From positions 35,190,983-35,254,982 of the forward strand of contig CM038223.1 in NCBI GenBank assembly GCA_021442155.1: 64,000 nt of DNA. The letters run 5' to 3'. A model generated the notes under the pieces. That model was not told the origin of the DNA and did not search any database. It was given only the letters and a program-made list of their open reading frames with translations. Each line of letters starts with the position of its first letter. Within the stretch, counting starts at the first letter, position 1. This stretch comes from Cymbidium sinense (lineage: Eukaryota > Streptophyta > Magnoliopsida > Asparagales > Orchidaceae). A program made the position numbers and the translations under genes. Positions 11,601-27,300 of this stretch are shown here, piece after piece.

Positions 11601-12303
11601 ATGAGAAAATGACACTTAAATATGACACATTGGAGAAAAGGATTCATGTAGCCAACCCCACATAGTGGGATAAATGTTTGTTGTTATTGTTTCAATATAT
11701 TTTATAAATATTTATACCTATTTATCTATTTACCTCATCGTTTCACACGAGCTAAGAGTTCTCGATTTTGAGTTCTCTTTCAAGTCATGCTAGCTAGCAT
11801 CACTCTTCTCCAAACAGTAAGAGCCAAAGCTTTTGGGCAGCAACGCATCTTCGATAAACATGAGCTAAAGCAATGCCTCCATGTTATTAATTGTTTGTTT
11901 TATTGAAAGTTATATTGAATACATTGTTAATTGCTATAAGGAGAAATAAGAATATTGTAATAGTTGAAGAAGATTTTGAAGATGATAAAATGTATTTTAA
12001 GGATGATAGTTATTATATATAATGATTCTTCTCATAATGAAAAAAGTGATGATGATGTCGTTATAGATCTTGATTCTCATGGTGCATTTAAATTTGAAGT
12101 GTTTATATAAAATCTCATTCTAATTTTATATTTTATATTAATATTTGTTATTATGATATATGATTTATGTCTTTATGATAATGAAGTAAGTGAATATATT
12201 GATAGTTTATCATATTTATGAATTAGCTATAATTTTATGATTTTTTTGTTTGTTTTGAGACTTATGCCTCAATCTACGCCTCGCTATGGCAAAACACAAA
12301 ACA

Positions 12304-12349
<46 letters not shown>

Positions 12350-15300
12350 AGGATGCTGCCTTCGGTTTGTTATTTGATGCTTGAAAATGCATTTTATTTA
12401 TTTATTTCTTATTTATCCTTTTTGTTTTCTAGGCTTATGAAAAGGGACTAATGATCGCAGTTATTCCATTCACATCAAAGGTATACTGTCCCTGAAGTTT
12501 GATTTATGCATATGTTAATATTTGTGTTTTCATAATACACAAAATAGGAAGTCATTGCAGATTCTTGAACCATGTCAAAATAGTTTGGCATATCAACCTC
12601 CAAATCCATGGACAATGGGCATCCTTAGTTTACTTGCTGAGATCTACAATCTGCCAAACCTCAAGATGAACCTTAAATTTGATATTGAGGTATTAACTAA
12701 GCTAAATAGCTGTTTAATTGTTATTTTTATGCTTGCATATTGTACTTTTGCTTTTGTTTCAAGTTGGTTTCCTTGTCTTATGTGTTGTACCATTGCAGGT
12801 CTTATTTAAGAACCTGGCTGTCGATATGAAAGATGTTAAACCAACTTCGCTACTGAAAGATAGGGTTCGTGATGTGGAGGGTAATCCTGATTTTTCAAAT
12901 AAGGATGTTATTGCACCCCAAGCACCAATTATTACTGAGGTCACTCCAGGAATTGTACCATCTATGACTCAAGCAGAACTGCACCAAGAGGCTAATAACA
13001 CATCTAATGTAGCTACCCATCAAAATATATTGAATCAGGTTGGAAATATATTTTTCTTACTAGTTTGTAACTTTGATTTACTTTAATTGAACATGGCTAA
13101 TGCATTTGTTGGCTATAGTATACTGCTTCTCTACACCTTGCATCAAGCACCATGGTTGATGACGAGAAAGTTGGGGGTTTAATGATGCCAGAACGAGCTG
13201 GTCAGGGTTTGCCTCAAGTCACGCCATCACACTCTCCATTTTCTCTTAGTCAGGTTCAAATGTACACCACATTTTATTCTTGCAGAACTCATTGGAAAAT
13301 ACTTAAGGGATGCTTTTGTAATGTGCAGCTTTTGACAATAATACCCAATTCTGATTCTTACATAAACATCAATCCGAAGCTTAGTTCTATGGGCTCACAG
13401 TTGCAATTTCAGAGGTGCTACTCTATTTAATTATTTTTTTTCCGCTTACAGAATAATTATTTAAATGTTTCCCAAGTTCACTTGCTTGATTATCTTGATT
13501 AAATTGTCAACAGAATCATACAACTTGCAATGGATAGGGCCATTAAAGATATAGTAGCACCCGTGATTCAGCGTAGTGTTACTATAGCATGTCGTACTAC
13601 CAAGGAACTTGTTGTGAAGGTCTGACTTCAACATTCCTCTAAGCTTCTTCATGGACTGGGTCAAGTATGCATTCTTTATCCACTTATTTGATTACAGGAC
13701 TATGCTATGGAGTCTGATGACAGCGTCATATCACGTGCTGCACATTTGATGGTTGGAACTTTAGCTGGAAGTTTAGCCCATGTCACTTGCAAGGTCATTA
13801 GCTTTTATCCATCTTGCTAGCTATTCAAGTTTAGTTTATTTGAATCTTCATTTTTTTTTACGTTTTTAAGTTTGTGTGAAATAAATTTATTTAATCAGGA
13901 ACCTCTTCGCATTGCATTGTCTAATAACCTTCGCAGTCTACTGTCTGGAAATGTGAACAGCGAACGAATAGACCAGGTTGTGCAGATTTTGTCAAATGAT
14001 CATCTTGACCTTGGCTGTGCAATGATTGAAAATGTAGCATATGAAAAGGTAATTAGTTTTTTTTCATTGTTTGTTATAATATCCAATTTTATTGGAACTT
14101 TGTTTGATGCTTATGTGCAATAACTTTTGTTGATTTATACTCTTTTTTAAGTTTTTTTCAGCTCACTGACATAAATTAGAGTTCAAGTTAAATGGTGTCT
14201 TGACACAGTTTTTTTTCCGTGTAATATTTGCACGACTCAATTATATAAGACTCAAAGGTCTAGAATAATAAGGAAGATTATAAAACTTACCCAATAATTG
14301 GCAGTTCCGATGTCAGGGTAAGATTAGGGTATCAAAGGACTTAAAAAAGAATGCACCAAAGGCTACTCCAACTATATACACAGGAAAACAACAATAAACT
14401 GAAATAAATTCACTTAAATTCACAAGTCTTGTATGTGTGGACTTCAGCCTTTAACCGAGTGTTATTTTTACTTGTTTAGACCAAAATACCTGACTGGTAT
14501 TATGCTGTTGGTACGACTTGGCCTGGCCTTTTTTCCCTCCTCTTGCTCCATGAACCCGCCTATTCCTCTCCAAATGTATATGCTAAGGAAAATTCTGACT
14601 GGAAAGTCTAGCCTCAATTGTCCCAACAAATAAAACAGTTAAATGAAAGAGTGGATCAACTGTCCCAAGTAATCAAGAAATCGATAATAGCTAAGTTTGG
14701 AAAACAGAGAACCTGATTAATGATATTTTAGAGATGCAGATGTGGTGTTCTTGCTGGTCCCAGAGCTGATCCTTGCAGCTTGCTAGTTTTCCGTGGGTTG
14801 ATGTAATGTATAACTGATTTTCCAGTTCAACACTTGCAAACTTCCAGTTTGCACCTTTCTGCTGATACTCACGTTTGCTAGGAGAAATAAACCCCAGGAG
14901 AATGTTCAAGTAGATTACCTTCTAGCACAATTCCCTTTCCCAACTGGTTCAGGAATTTCCGCCCTTACAATGAAATTCTTGCTGACAGAATTGTTCCAGC
15001 CCTTCGACTAAATTTCTTGCTTACAAAACTGTTCCACCCCTGTCGTACAGCTGTCAATTGATTCATGCTTCCATCAATGGCCTGAAAGGCTTCCATGTGC
15101 TGGCTTCTGTGGTAGAAACTTGGGACAGCACGCAGGAGATGACCTTTGATTTCCGGTATCAATTTTGGTAGAATCCCGGACTCTATTATGATCATCTTTT
15201 TTCTCCCCTCTCTAAGGGTAGGAAAATCTTTCTACAATCTCAAGGATAATCAGAAAATTAGCTCAAAACTGTTTTCTCTCTAAAGAGATTGGGGTATAAA

Positions 15301-18300
15301 TATGCTAGTCTATTTACAACATTGTAGGCACTCTTAATTGCCAAGCCTCTCCTTTCAAAGGAAGAAAAGGAAAACAAGTCCAATAATAAACTTTAATTTT
15401 AAAAAAAGATCCCTTTCCTAATACTATGTCATGCCTACCTTTTCATCCTTCACATTTTATATGCTTTATAGGTTTTGGATTGCCTGCATATCATGGATCT
15501 GAAGTTTAGAATTTTTTCATAGATAGCTGATGAACTTCAATTTTTTTAGATAGCATTGATTTTTGAGTATATGCTTTGTTCCATTTTCCAGGTTAAATCA
15601 TTTGGAAAATTAAACATTTAGAGGATTTATTGTTTTAGTACCAATGGATATATGCTTGTGTGGATTTAATTTTCTCCCTCCCACCTCAAGGATTTAGGCT
15701 ACCTTGCTATTTACATCTGTTTCTTTGTTTATAACTGCATCTATAAATTTCACGTTAAAAGCATCTGGAAATAATTACCTAGATGGAAAATTAATGGGCC
15801 ATTCCTCTTGGTGAGTCAAGATTTGATGTCAAGAAGTCATCATTATGTCAAATCTGTTCTTAATGTGCTTTTGAGCAGTATATGAATGTTATTGATGCAT
15901 CACTGGGCTTTAATAGGCAGCAGAGCTTATAGATGCAACAATAGGCCCATCATTTGCTGCAATTAGGAAACAGAGAGAGGCAGCTGGTTCTGCATATTAT
16001 GATGCAGGTGCCTATTCTCAAGGTGCATTTGCTCGGGTACCAGAAGCTCTTCGTCCTAAGCCTGGGCGCCTTTCTGTTACTCAGCAGAGGGTCTATGATG
16101 TAATTCTTCTTGTCCTTTCTGGTTACATTCATGTTAAAACTTAGTTTAAATTTCACTTTCTTTAACTTTCATCTGCACTTTTTGCAGGACTTCATCAGGA
16201 ATATATGGCAAAATCAGTCTAGCCAGAGTACTTCTGTGGTTCCTGGTGGTCCACCTGTCCTGAGTGGTAATTCTATAAGTACTACACCTCGTGCTTATGG
16301 TACCGCTTCCAGTCAATTAAATCCCAGCATTTATTCAACTCCACAAGTAGCTTCCAGTTTTAACTCAGTATCTCAATCTTTGGATACACTTTCTGAAGAG
16401 TCTGATCGTGGTTCATTGCATCTTAGGTTATCTTCTTCAAAATTTTCATTTTATTTTCGTTATTTTTTCGTATGCATGTAGCTATTATTAACGGATAAAT
16501 TATCTACTAAATGTATATTGTCTCTCAACTCATCTTGGCACAAGTGATGGTGTTGCGCAGTTGAGTTCCGAAATCAATTCTGTTACTGTGCCTTGTCCTG
16601 CTGCTGTGACCTCTGCTGATTTGCTAACAGTGGAACCATCATCAGTTGCAAAAGTTAGCATCCGAGCACATTCTTTTGAATATAGTTAACTTTAAGATGC
16701 ATTCCGATAATGTGCCTGTTTGTGTTTGCAGGAATGGGGTGTGGTTTTGTCGCCAACACCTGCAGCACAGGGAACAGAGCGGTCAACATCTACATTATCC
16801 GAGGCATTATTAACAACCGGGGATGCCCTTGAGAAATACCAACTTGTTGCTCAGAAGGTGCAGGATATTCTTATCATAATCTTATTTTTTGGATCTTGGC
16901 AAATGTAATTGTCAGCTGTGGATATCATTTTCATGAATTAAATGAATTTAATCTATCAATGTTTTAGAATCCTTTATTTCCTTTGTTATATTCCTTATGA
17001 GTCTATAATTTAATTGTTATGAACAAGTTTCTAGCTGATTAGTGTCCAATATACTGAAACTAGTTGCCATTGTTGTTGAACAACAGATTACTTGTACCTG
17101 TTTGGCATCCTTGTTTGTTTCAAATCATTCAATCTTCATGCTGCCTTGTTCACTGTGGTACCTATTTTTTCTATTGTGTTTTAGCATGTGGTTGAGTAAG
17201 TAAACAATTATCATAAAATCTATTTCATTGGTAAGCATACGATAACAACTTAAATTTGTATTATGTAGCAATAATTGTTAGTTTGCACGGCTTGGGGAAA
17301 ATTACTCTAAATGGGTGGTCACTGAAAATGCATGCTTGTTCTATTAGTCCAATTTTCTAGTTTTCTGAAAGAATCCTTGTCAGAAAAAAGAAAATTAGAT
17401 AGCTTTTGTGGAGTCTTCATGAGATTTATAAGTGATGTAAGGATCGTTTTTTATTTTTTTGACTTTTATTTGTTATTCTAAAACTAGATGGATGTTGAAA
17501 TAATTTCTCTTGCTAATGAAAATAATCATCACTCTGTTATGTGCATCAATATCTTGACTCTCCGTGATGTGGAAATTATGGGAATTTTCTAAGCCGCTTC
17601 ATAAATTGTTTAGACATGATTCCATATTGTGGTCTATGTTACTTTACTTGCAGTAGTCGCTTGTTACGAGATCCTATTATTTGGCTTTCGGAGTATTTTT
17701 TTCCCAACCATTCTTCCTTGACCTCTTCTTGCTTGCTTTTTCTTTTTAATGTTTATCTTTATAAATCAGTTATTTAATTAAGATGGTCATAAACTTTTCA
17801 GTTTTCTAACTTTGGAAGTCTTCATTGGTTTAGTTGGATGCTTTAATTGCAAAGGATTCCCGAGATACAGAGATTCAGGTTTATATTTTCCACATTTTGG
17901 GTCAAATTTTCATTGTTTTTGATAGGTTTGTTTGTGATTATATGATATTTTCACTTGATCCATCTCATTTGTTTAAACTATTTTAGGGAGTTATTGCTGA
18001 GGTTCCTGATATACTACTGAGATGTGTTAGCAAGGATGAGGCTGCCTTGGCTGTTGCACAAAAGGTATATATCATTTTCATCTAACATTGCATATCAATG
18101 GCTTATCATATATTTAGATTATATTTATTTGTGTCTCTGATAATGTTGGGCAGGTTTTTAAAAGTTTGTACGAGAGCTCACCAAATGCCACTTATGTCGG
18201 TGCTTACCTTGCGCTTCTTACTGCTATACGAGATGTTTGCAAGCTTGTTGTTAAAGAGCTTACTAGCTGGGTATTGTTCTGGATCTTGATGCTTTCTTTG

Positions 18301-21300
18301 GCTATATCTGACCCCTTTTAATGTTATGATTGTTTTTTCATTACAGAATTGTAGTTAGGCATTCCAATATGCCATTGCTCTAGGTAGCATGCTACAATTT
18401 CATTTGTAGTTGCATATGTGTGTGTGTGTACACACACACACACACTTGAGCATTGTTTGGAAGTACTAGTTTAGTACCATTATGGAATCTCACATGTTTA
18501 ATCCTTCATGACTTACATATTTATGTCAATGCATTGATCTTCATATAATCTGTCAATGTTTTCAAAATGCAATGTGATTTGTCAGGGTTTTTTTTGCTTC
18601 AATGCATAAAGTGCAAATTTAAGCAAAATTTTTATTAATTAGAGTGCTCATAATACATACATAATGTGTGTATGTACTCCCACTATCAATCAAAATTAAC
18701 AAGTAGTCTAAGTCACAATAAATCATTAAAAGTCTCCATCACTCATCATTGAGTAGATGCTTGTTAGAATTATCATTATAATGAATTATTCTCTTCTCCT
18801 TCATCTTCAATTTTGTTGACAACCTTTTATTCTTCCTCTTCATTTTTGATTTCAACCATCTTCCTCAACTCTCATCAATAAAAGCCTATAAGAACATTGA
18901 TAAATATTAAAAAACATAATTATGTTGTTGGCTACAACTTCAATTGTTAATTTCTTCTTGCGCCATATAATTAAAAGAAATCAGCATTGAGATCTTTCTT
19001 TTCCAATTTTGATGATATAATTTCATTGTCATATGCCACAAATTATTTATCATTTGATGGCACAACATTAAAACTTTTTTTTTTTACATTTAATTACATT
19101 ACTTCTTTCTAATATTCCACTAGGACCAATAAGATGCTCCTTGACTCAAGATTTCTCTCGAAATACACATGCAACAAATAATATTTAATTCTGATTATAG
19201 TTTTGTTTACTTTGAAGTTTGAGACCTTTCTTCTCTCGTTAAAATCAACCATATTTAGATTTTTTTACATGTATGCCACACTTTGATGAGAAGAGAGTTC
19301 TATGGACTATAAATTATATAAAATTTTATTGAAGAACAATACCATTTAACTCTGTGATGTTGAGAGAGCATATTTGTTTAAATCTAAGTGGTCCCATTCA
19401 CTTCGAGGTGCATGTATATAATATTCATGCAATCATGAAAATATTCTCCACACGATACTCTTTATAAAATGATCCCGGAGAACATAATCGCTTGCATGTA
19501 TGTGAATAATGAATAAATTTCTTTGTATGTCAATCATCTTATAGATCCTTAATTTATCAAGCATCAAAGATGATATAACTTATTCCATTTGTCTTCCAAA
19601 ATCATAGCAATACTTGCCTGCAAATAAGTTTGACATGCGAGAAGGTCCCATGTCTAATTCATAAAGTGAGATGGAGGTCATGCGTTGGAAAAGGTTGAGA
19701 TGCTGGTTGTTGCATATTGAGATGATGGAGAAGGTCGAGATGTGATACTAGTTCTAGGTCCAGCCAACTGCTAATTGTAAGGTGTTGTTTGGTTATGGGT
19801 TGGTAGCATGAAGTTCTAATTCTAGCTTTAGGTTGTTGTATGGCTATAGGTTGCTAGTGATATGTTTTAATGCGGAAAACTGCAAGAGGGAAAAAGTCAA
19901 GATGCACTTCAGCTGTTAGTTGAATACATCCTTACAATGATTGTTCACTGTGACCATTAGCCTCAAGTTCTCTCTCTCTTTTTATTCTGCTTAATACACT
20001 GGCTACTCAACCATTGAGTGGACCAAAAGCTCTAATAGAACTGTGCCATTTAACATGCGCTCCAATGCCTAGTAGCATAGATCACCTGCTTCACCAACTC
20101 ACTGCTTGTGAGAGTGATGTGGAAGTTTCAGTTGATCGTATCACAACACTTCACTTTTGAATGACACTTTTAACAACATTGTTGTGTAAAATGTGATAAT
20201 CTTGTCTCAGATGGCATGATCATATATCTATTGGGGTAGTGTGGACTTTAGGCCTAATAGCTTTTTGGAAATTCAATAATCATTTTTTTTATATATTTCA
20301 TCTTTAATGTTAGATTTTTAACCTGTCATAGTTCATTAAATCTCTTCTTTGTGGTGGTTGGATTTTTTTTTTCTCACTGATTTGTTTGTGTACAACATGC
20401 TGGTTAATTTATTTTCAGTTAGGCACAATTGTTTTCTTTGTTGTAGCTCTAGTATCTTTTACCACCTCCCTTTTGTTCACAACATGGTTCATTCTAGTGC
20501 ATTGATGTATTTAATAAATAGTTATTGTATGAAGATTGTCTTTGTGGATTTGCTTATTATTATTAATTTTCTTTTCTAGTCTTCAGATTATCATTAAAAG
20601 ACAAGGACTTGCCCATTTTTATCTCAGCCTATATGAAAGGCCCAGTTTATGGTCCCACCATTAAAGTAACAAAAAATAAAGTTAAAGTTAACAAAATGTA
20701 TTAAAAATGAGAGTACTTAGATTTTACATTTTCTTAAAACTTTTACAAAATCTAATTTCTTACTTACCTTGCTTGGATATAATCTCTCAATAACATTCCT
20801 AACATCTCTCATTTCATTTTTAGATGCTTTGTGATGAATCAAATGCATATTAACTTTATAAAGTTTTGTAATTATTATTGATAAATTTATTATAAATATC
20901 CCGAACTCCAAGTGCTTGTTTGGGATTAATTTTGTTTCGTGATTTTTTGTTTTTGTTTTTATGTTATTTTTAAAAAACATATTTGTTTAGTATAAATTTT
21001 AAGCATTTTTATTTCTTAGCTTTTGAAAATAAATCATATTATTTTTTAAAACACTCAAAATAACTATTGAATATTTTGATTGTTTTTAAAAACAATTATT
21101 ACTGCCAAACATTTTATTTTGAATCAAAATAAAAAAAATAAAAACAAAAGTGATTTCAAATGGCCCATAAAAAGGTCATTATATTTAATAAAAAATTTCT
21201 AGATGAAGATTTCTGAAATACTCTGATTTTTAATATTATCTGTTAACTTTAACTTCAATGTTAATTACTTTTAATGATTGGGGCAGTTTTGGCTTCAATT

Positions 21301-24300
21301 TTGAGAGTGCATGGGCAAAATCAGACCTATATAGTCTGAGGTTAAAATGATACCTCACAAATAATTGTAGGTCTATTTTAGTCTTTTCTATATAGAAAAA
21401 ACAGGAAGCATTCAAAATTGAGTTTTTAGTTATTTTATTGTAACAATTTTCCTGTAGGATGCAGGCTAAACTTGGTATTGATTAAAGATTTGAGAGGAAA
21501 TGCGATAATTGTATGATCTATAAAAATGCTTCATTTGTATTGTATTTAGTTTAAGTTGAATTCTTGGTTTTTTTTCTTCTGTACTTGTTTTGCAAGGAGA
21601 GAAAATCAGATATTAGCAACACTTTTTTTATTTGTAATAAATTTGCAAATATGCTTGTCTTCTACTATGTTTAATAGGTTTTCTTTATGGCATGTCGCTG
21701 TTCTTATGTTTCAGGTGATTTACTCTGATGAAGAACGCAAATTTAACAAAGAGATTACTATTGCCCTTATACGTTCTGAATTGCTGAACCTTTCCGAGTA
21801 CAACATGCATATTGCAAAACTTATTGACGGGGGACGGAATAGTATGAATCAACCATGCCTTTGCTTCTGCTTATATTCTGATATAGAAACTAGTAGTTAA
21901 TATTTTACTTAGATTCCATATGTTGACTTCTGTTTGTTCTGCTTCTTGTAATGCTTTCTCCTGTTTTTTTTCCCTGAAATTTGGCATATTTTTGATTGTT
22001 GTACGAAATGTGCAATAAAAGGCCCTATATGACTGATGCACCCCTTCCATGCTTCATAATCATGAGCAGCACACTTCTCTACCAGCTCATTCATTTTTTT
22101 TCTAAGAATAACGGTCATTTCATGCAACAAAACACAACACAACACAACATTATCAAATGAAGCTTTAGTATTGATAGGAGTCTATGTTCACTTTTTCCCC
22201 ACAAATAGTTAAAGTTTATTTGCAGTTGAATATTTCTTTGGTAATTCCTAATGTTAGTTGTGTGATGACTATAGCATCTTATAACAACACACCAGGCAAT
22301 TTTTTCTCGCTTGAAGGAACTGGAGTTAGTGTTTGAGTTTATATAGCAATAAAAGCTTCTGTGTTCATGATAGAAGCCTAGTTCATATGAAGTTTAATAT
22401 TCATCATTTGTTCCTACTATTGGCTTTGTGATGATTACATCTTAAAACACAGAAGCTGCTACGGATTTTGCCATATCTCTTGTACAAGCTTTGGTCATAA
22501 ATGAACCAGGAGTTAGTGTGTCTGAGCTGTATCATCTTATTGATGCTTTGACAAAGGTTTGTACTTTCTTTTTGCTAGATGATGCATGGCTGTATTTTTG
22601 TCAAGCTGTTTGTCAAATGTCATTCTCATTCTTACTTGCAGTTAGCTATGAGGCCAGGATCACCAGAGTCTTTGCAACAGTTAATTGAGATTGCCAGGAA
22701 TAACTCTTCGGGTGCAAATTCTCTTTCTAGTTTTACTGCAAGCAGGGATGAGAAAACCAGGCAATCGAAGGATAAAATGGTCAGCTTAGAATTTTTTTTG
22801 GAAGACTTTTCATCGTTTATTTATGTGATAGAACTTCTTAAGATGAGCCTAAATCTGTGACCTTTGTGCACAGCAAGTTCATATAACCCGTTCTGCAACA
22901 GCTAGAGAAGAAAATGATTCTACAGGTTCTGATCCTACTGGCTTTCGTGATCAGGTATTTAAAACAATTTTAATGGATCCACATGTGCTTGCATTTTAAT
23001 TCATGTGATAAATGCTAAATTTATTTAATTGCTATACCAATCTTTTATTTAATTCAATAATTTCAAGTTGATTTACTAATGATAATTTTTCAGTTGATAC
23101 TGGTTTGACTAGTTGGATTGTTGTTTTACAATGCCTGTCAATCTCAAGTTGATTTACTAATGCCTTCATTGTTTAATACTGAAACATCTTTAGATTCACG
23201 AATCATGATCTGCATGAAGTGTCTTCTGTTTTTGAAGTAACTTGCACCTGTCCTGACGTTTGATACAATATGGCAATCATTTAACTGATATTAGCTAGAG
23301 AGGATACCTGAGCTCATGCTTGGTTGGTCATATTTAGGCTGATTATGAAAGGTCATTGATTAGCATGCAAATGTATAGTTGGTGATTGCTTTGTCAAACC
23401 TGCATCTATGGTTGTGTTTTTAATGCAAAGGAATACTCACTAAACTATCATTTTTTATTATGAATTATGTATGTAATCTCTGTTTAATGATTCTATCCAT
23501 GCGATTATGTTTTGGTCAATTTTTGAAAACCTGTGTTATCATCCATACGTTGGTAAAATCTTTCTGTGCACATATGAAAATTTTGTCATCAGTTTACATG
23601 TTGATATCAAGTTTTACTATCTTCAAGCTCTTAAAATTTCCGTTCCATTATTTCATTGACTTGTCTTCTTTTATGTAGGCGTCTCTCCTCTTTGCTGAGT
23701 GGTGCAGGATCTGTGACCTACCTACTGTCAATGATAGTGCTTATAGTAATTATCTAGCACAATTGCATCAAACCGGGCTGCTCAAGGGTGATGATATGAC
23801 AGATCGATTTTTTCGTGTTCTTACGGTCTCTTTCTTCTCTTGCCCCCACTTCTCTCACTACTTTTTGATGTGGATGTGTGTGCACGTGTGTTGCATACAC
23901 ATTTGTTTGCTTTGCATGTTTATTATCTGCATATCTATAGCACTGCTTTATTTCTTTTTCATTCTATCTTGCTAATTTTGCAAAATCTTCCAGGAGCTCT
24001 CTGTGGCACATTGTCTGTCATCTGAACAAGCCAGTATTACTGGGTCATTGCCAATTCAATCAACTCAAATTCAGAACCTCTCTTTTGGTGCTATTGATGC
24101 ATTTGCGAAGCTCATTATTTTTGTTATGAAGGTAACATGAGCCATATACGTTTGCACTCTTGTATGTTTAAATATTCCTTGTGGATAATTCTTAGAAGGT
24201 TTTTGTGAGTTTTGATTAGTCCTGTTGAAAATAAAATTGTTATTGTTATGCATATTTATTAATTTTTTAAAAATTTCTGTGGACAGTACTGTACAATGGA

Positions 24301-27300
24301 TCAAGGATTGAGTAAAGTTATCTTTTTACCCAAGGTTATATCTTGGAATCAATTTTTAAAACTTTTCTCCCAGTAAGCTTGAAGCTTACAAAGTCAGCTG
24401 CTGAGCTTTGCTCACTGCCCTTTTTCTGCCATTTCACTCATAGGTTCTGTCCGTGTTAGTGAGAGCAATTTTGAAAGATGCTGAAGAAAAGAAAGTATAT
24501 TTCAACCCAAGGCCATACTTCAGGCTGTTTATAAACTTGTTTTATGATCTAGCTTGTCACGATCCTGTGCTTGATGGTGTTAATTTCCAGGTCAGTACAT
24601 TTTAGGAAAATGGTGCTAGAAATTATGTTATCCTACCTGTTTTCTCATGCATATTTTTGACGTTCTATTTCAGGTTTTAACGTCTTTTGCAAATACTCTC
24701 CATGCTTTGCAGCCGCTGAAAGCACCCGGTTTCAGGTTATTATTTTACTTGATTTTTTTAAATTCCATCAAATGCTTTAAAAGAGTTTTTATTTATTTCT
24801 TTTACTGAAAATGACTGGGTTACTCATTTTAAAAATTAAGATTTTGCAAACATAATCTCATCAGCCTGGCTTTTTTCTTTAAACTGAGCTGTTTTTCTTG
24901 TTTACTCTAATTAACAATTCATTCTTTTGAACCCATTAGATTTACAAAATGAAACAAGTGTATATCAGAAATACTTTCTTTTATGGTCACATGCAAGATG
25001 TGATCTATTTGGAGCAACTTGCTTAGGGAGACAACTAGATATATCTTCCCAAGAAGGTTATCTGTGGATGACATTAAATGATGTCCATGAGCTTGGTTTA
25101 ATAATGTCTGTAACATTGTGGTTGAGATTGGTCTGTAAAGTAAAATTGCATTTCATTCTATTTTTATCAAACATTCTTGTGTGAAATGCCATGCTTGCTT
25201 TTAATGTCAACGGATCTTATGGGAAGTGGCCATCATGACATCTTTGTGGTAAAATAATATTTGAAAAAGTACATTGTCACAAAAATTTGGGTTTATCTTA
25301 GTACTTTCTTGGTATTGAGATCACTTATAAGGGATATTTGGTTTCATGTATTATGGGGATGTAAATTATAAGGGATACATGAGTTTTAATTTTTTAAGGT
25401 GTTTGGTATGAAGTAAAATCATACTTATAACAACAACAATAACAAATCTTTATCCCACTATGGGGTCGGCTACATGAATCATACTTAAAAATGCCAAATA
25501 ATACAAAAGTCCTTGTGAAGTCATAGCTCACAATAACGTAAAATATTAATAAAATATAAATAATATAAATAAATATGAAGATTATTAGATTGAAAGATAA
25601 ATTATCATGATAGTGAAAATATCCAAATTGATCCTTAGGTTAGTGTTCATCTCTTCAGTCAATAGATGAGTGTAATGTCATCAATAAGAAAAGTTTTAGT
25701 GAATTTTTTGGAAGTCATATCTCAAAGTCATTAGAAAATCTGATATCAAATAGTTCATGTAGTACTTGATACTAGTTCAAAAAAACAATATTATATTTTA
25801 TAGCCATTATTTTACAAACAAAATGAGAAATAAGAAAGAGAAACTTTTGAATGAGTTTGTAAGTAAATTTGTAAAATAAAATTAAACCCTAAACCCTCAT
25901 TAAAAATAACTAAACTTAATTTAAAAATATTCCCAAAAAAATACTTAATTAAAAAAATATAATGATATATGATTAAATATAGTATTTAACTTAATGAATT
26001 TATAAATAATATGTATTTATTTATATATCTACAAATATCTCCTTATTTCATTCTTATATCAGTTTGTATTTTTCCTTTTATCACATGTTTTGAGAAATAA
26101 GAAAAATCCTTCTTGTTGTTCCTTGGCCTTGTGCATTCTCAACTTTCATTGCCTTGTTCCTTGCTCCTCCTCCAGATTTAAAAAATTATCTGGTTTGTTA
26201 CTACTATTGTCGACCTTCAAGCCATCAACAATCTCTTCCCTCATTATTCTCTGACTAACATAATTTCTTTGCTATTTTGTTATGTTTGATGCTATTAGGA
26301 TCAAACTTTTTTACTTGATTCTCCATTGTGTTTTTCATTCTACTTTGCATGTTGTTGCCCCTAATCTTTTCTTCATACTATCTCAAACCTTGATATTGGT
26401 AGGTCCTTTGAAGATATTTTCCTCCTGCTGTATGTTGCAGTTCTCACCACAACTCTAATGATCTCTTCTCACCATTTTGTGTATCACACTAATGGGTGAT
26501 GTCTAATCAATGATTTTATCTTATCACTAAGGGTGCATTTAGTGTGGCGGTAGCAGCGTTGCACCTGCATTGCAATGTCATTTGATGCATTGCGTTTGTT
26601 TTGAAGAATTTGCGATGAAAAAGCTGTGATTTTCAACTTGACCTGGCTCCTTGCGGTGGCGATCAGAAAGTTGTGGTTTCACATTTTGAATATACAAAAA
26701 TTTGTAGGCCTCACCGCAGCTTTCTAAATAGTAGATTTTTCTGTAACACCTTCACCATTGCTTTTTTAGACAGCTGTAGCTATCCCAAACAGACTAATTG
26801 TATTTTATTATTTTGCTTGCTCAACCATTATCTTTTTTTTTTGCTATGCTCGATCACTTCAATTTTGCTATCCTTTAAGAGCTTTCCAATTGCTACAATC
26901 TTAAAGCATTGCAATCTTCATGCCTTTCTTGATTACAACCTTTATCACTATTATTGGATATTGACTTGTTGGGCTTTATTTTTCTGGAGAGATTCTATTA
27001 TCCTTGTTAAAGTTGATCAACCATTAGGACGAAGATATACAACAACAACAACAACAACAAGCCTTAATCCCACTAGGTGGGGTAAATTTTATGAATCCTT
27101 AAATGTCCATTATGTATCAAATTCTCATTTAATTCAGTATACTAAGATCATTTTTTATACATCTTAACCAAGTCTTTTTTGTCTACCTCTACCTTTCTTA
27201 ACATAAGGAAAATCTATCTACTCTCCAGTCATCTGGACGACGCTTTATGTGGCCAAACCATCTAAGGCGACTCTCCCTAATCTAATCTACCGAGCTACTC

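Larger units (their letters stand above)
10840..12432. other. NOT1: 1.6-kb NOT1 intron carrying repeat fragments
   Basis: The intron lies between the LIIE and AYEKG codons of the MIF4G domain. It contains the LINE 3' end at 11519-11695 and an (AT)n run at 12306-12345. Near its two ends are GAGGC-rich stretches (11350-11415 and about 12255-12290) that could be borders of a degraded DNA transposon; I could not define its ends. No coding sequence was recognised. Confidence 0.6.
18271..21714. other. NOT1: 3.4-kb NOT1 intron
   Basis: Contains a short TG/CA palindrome (18417-18445) and a MITE-like element (20913-21170). The stretch 18600-20900 is AT-rich with no coding signal recognised; small open frames there are low-complexity and not supported. 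Confidence 0.6.

Noticed and set aside
16110..16481. Continuous open frame across a NOT1 exon and both intron edges
   Set aside because: Only 16188-16426 is exon; the rest is intron read-through.
26673..27167. 164-codon open frame on the + strand
   Set aside because: It runs across a tentative MITE, T-rich intron sequence and the AAC tail of a reversed LINE; the composition is low-complexity (Phe/Leu/Ser/Ile). Not a gene.
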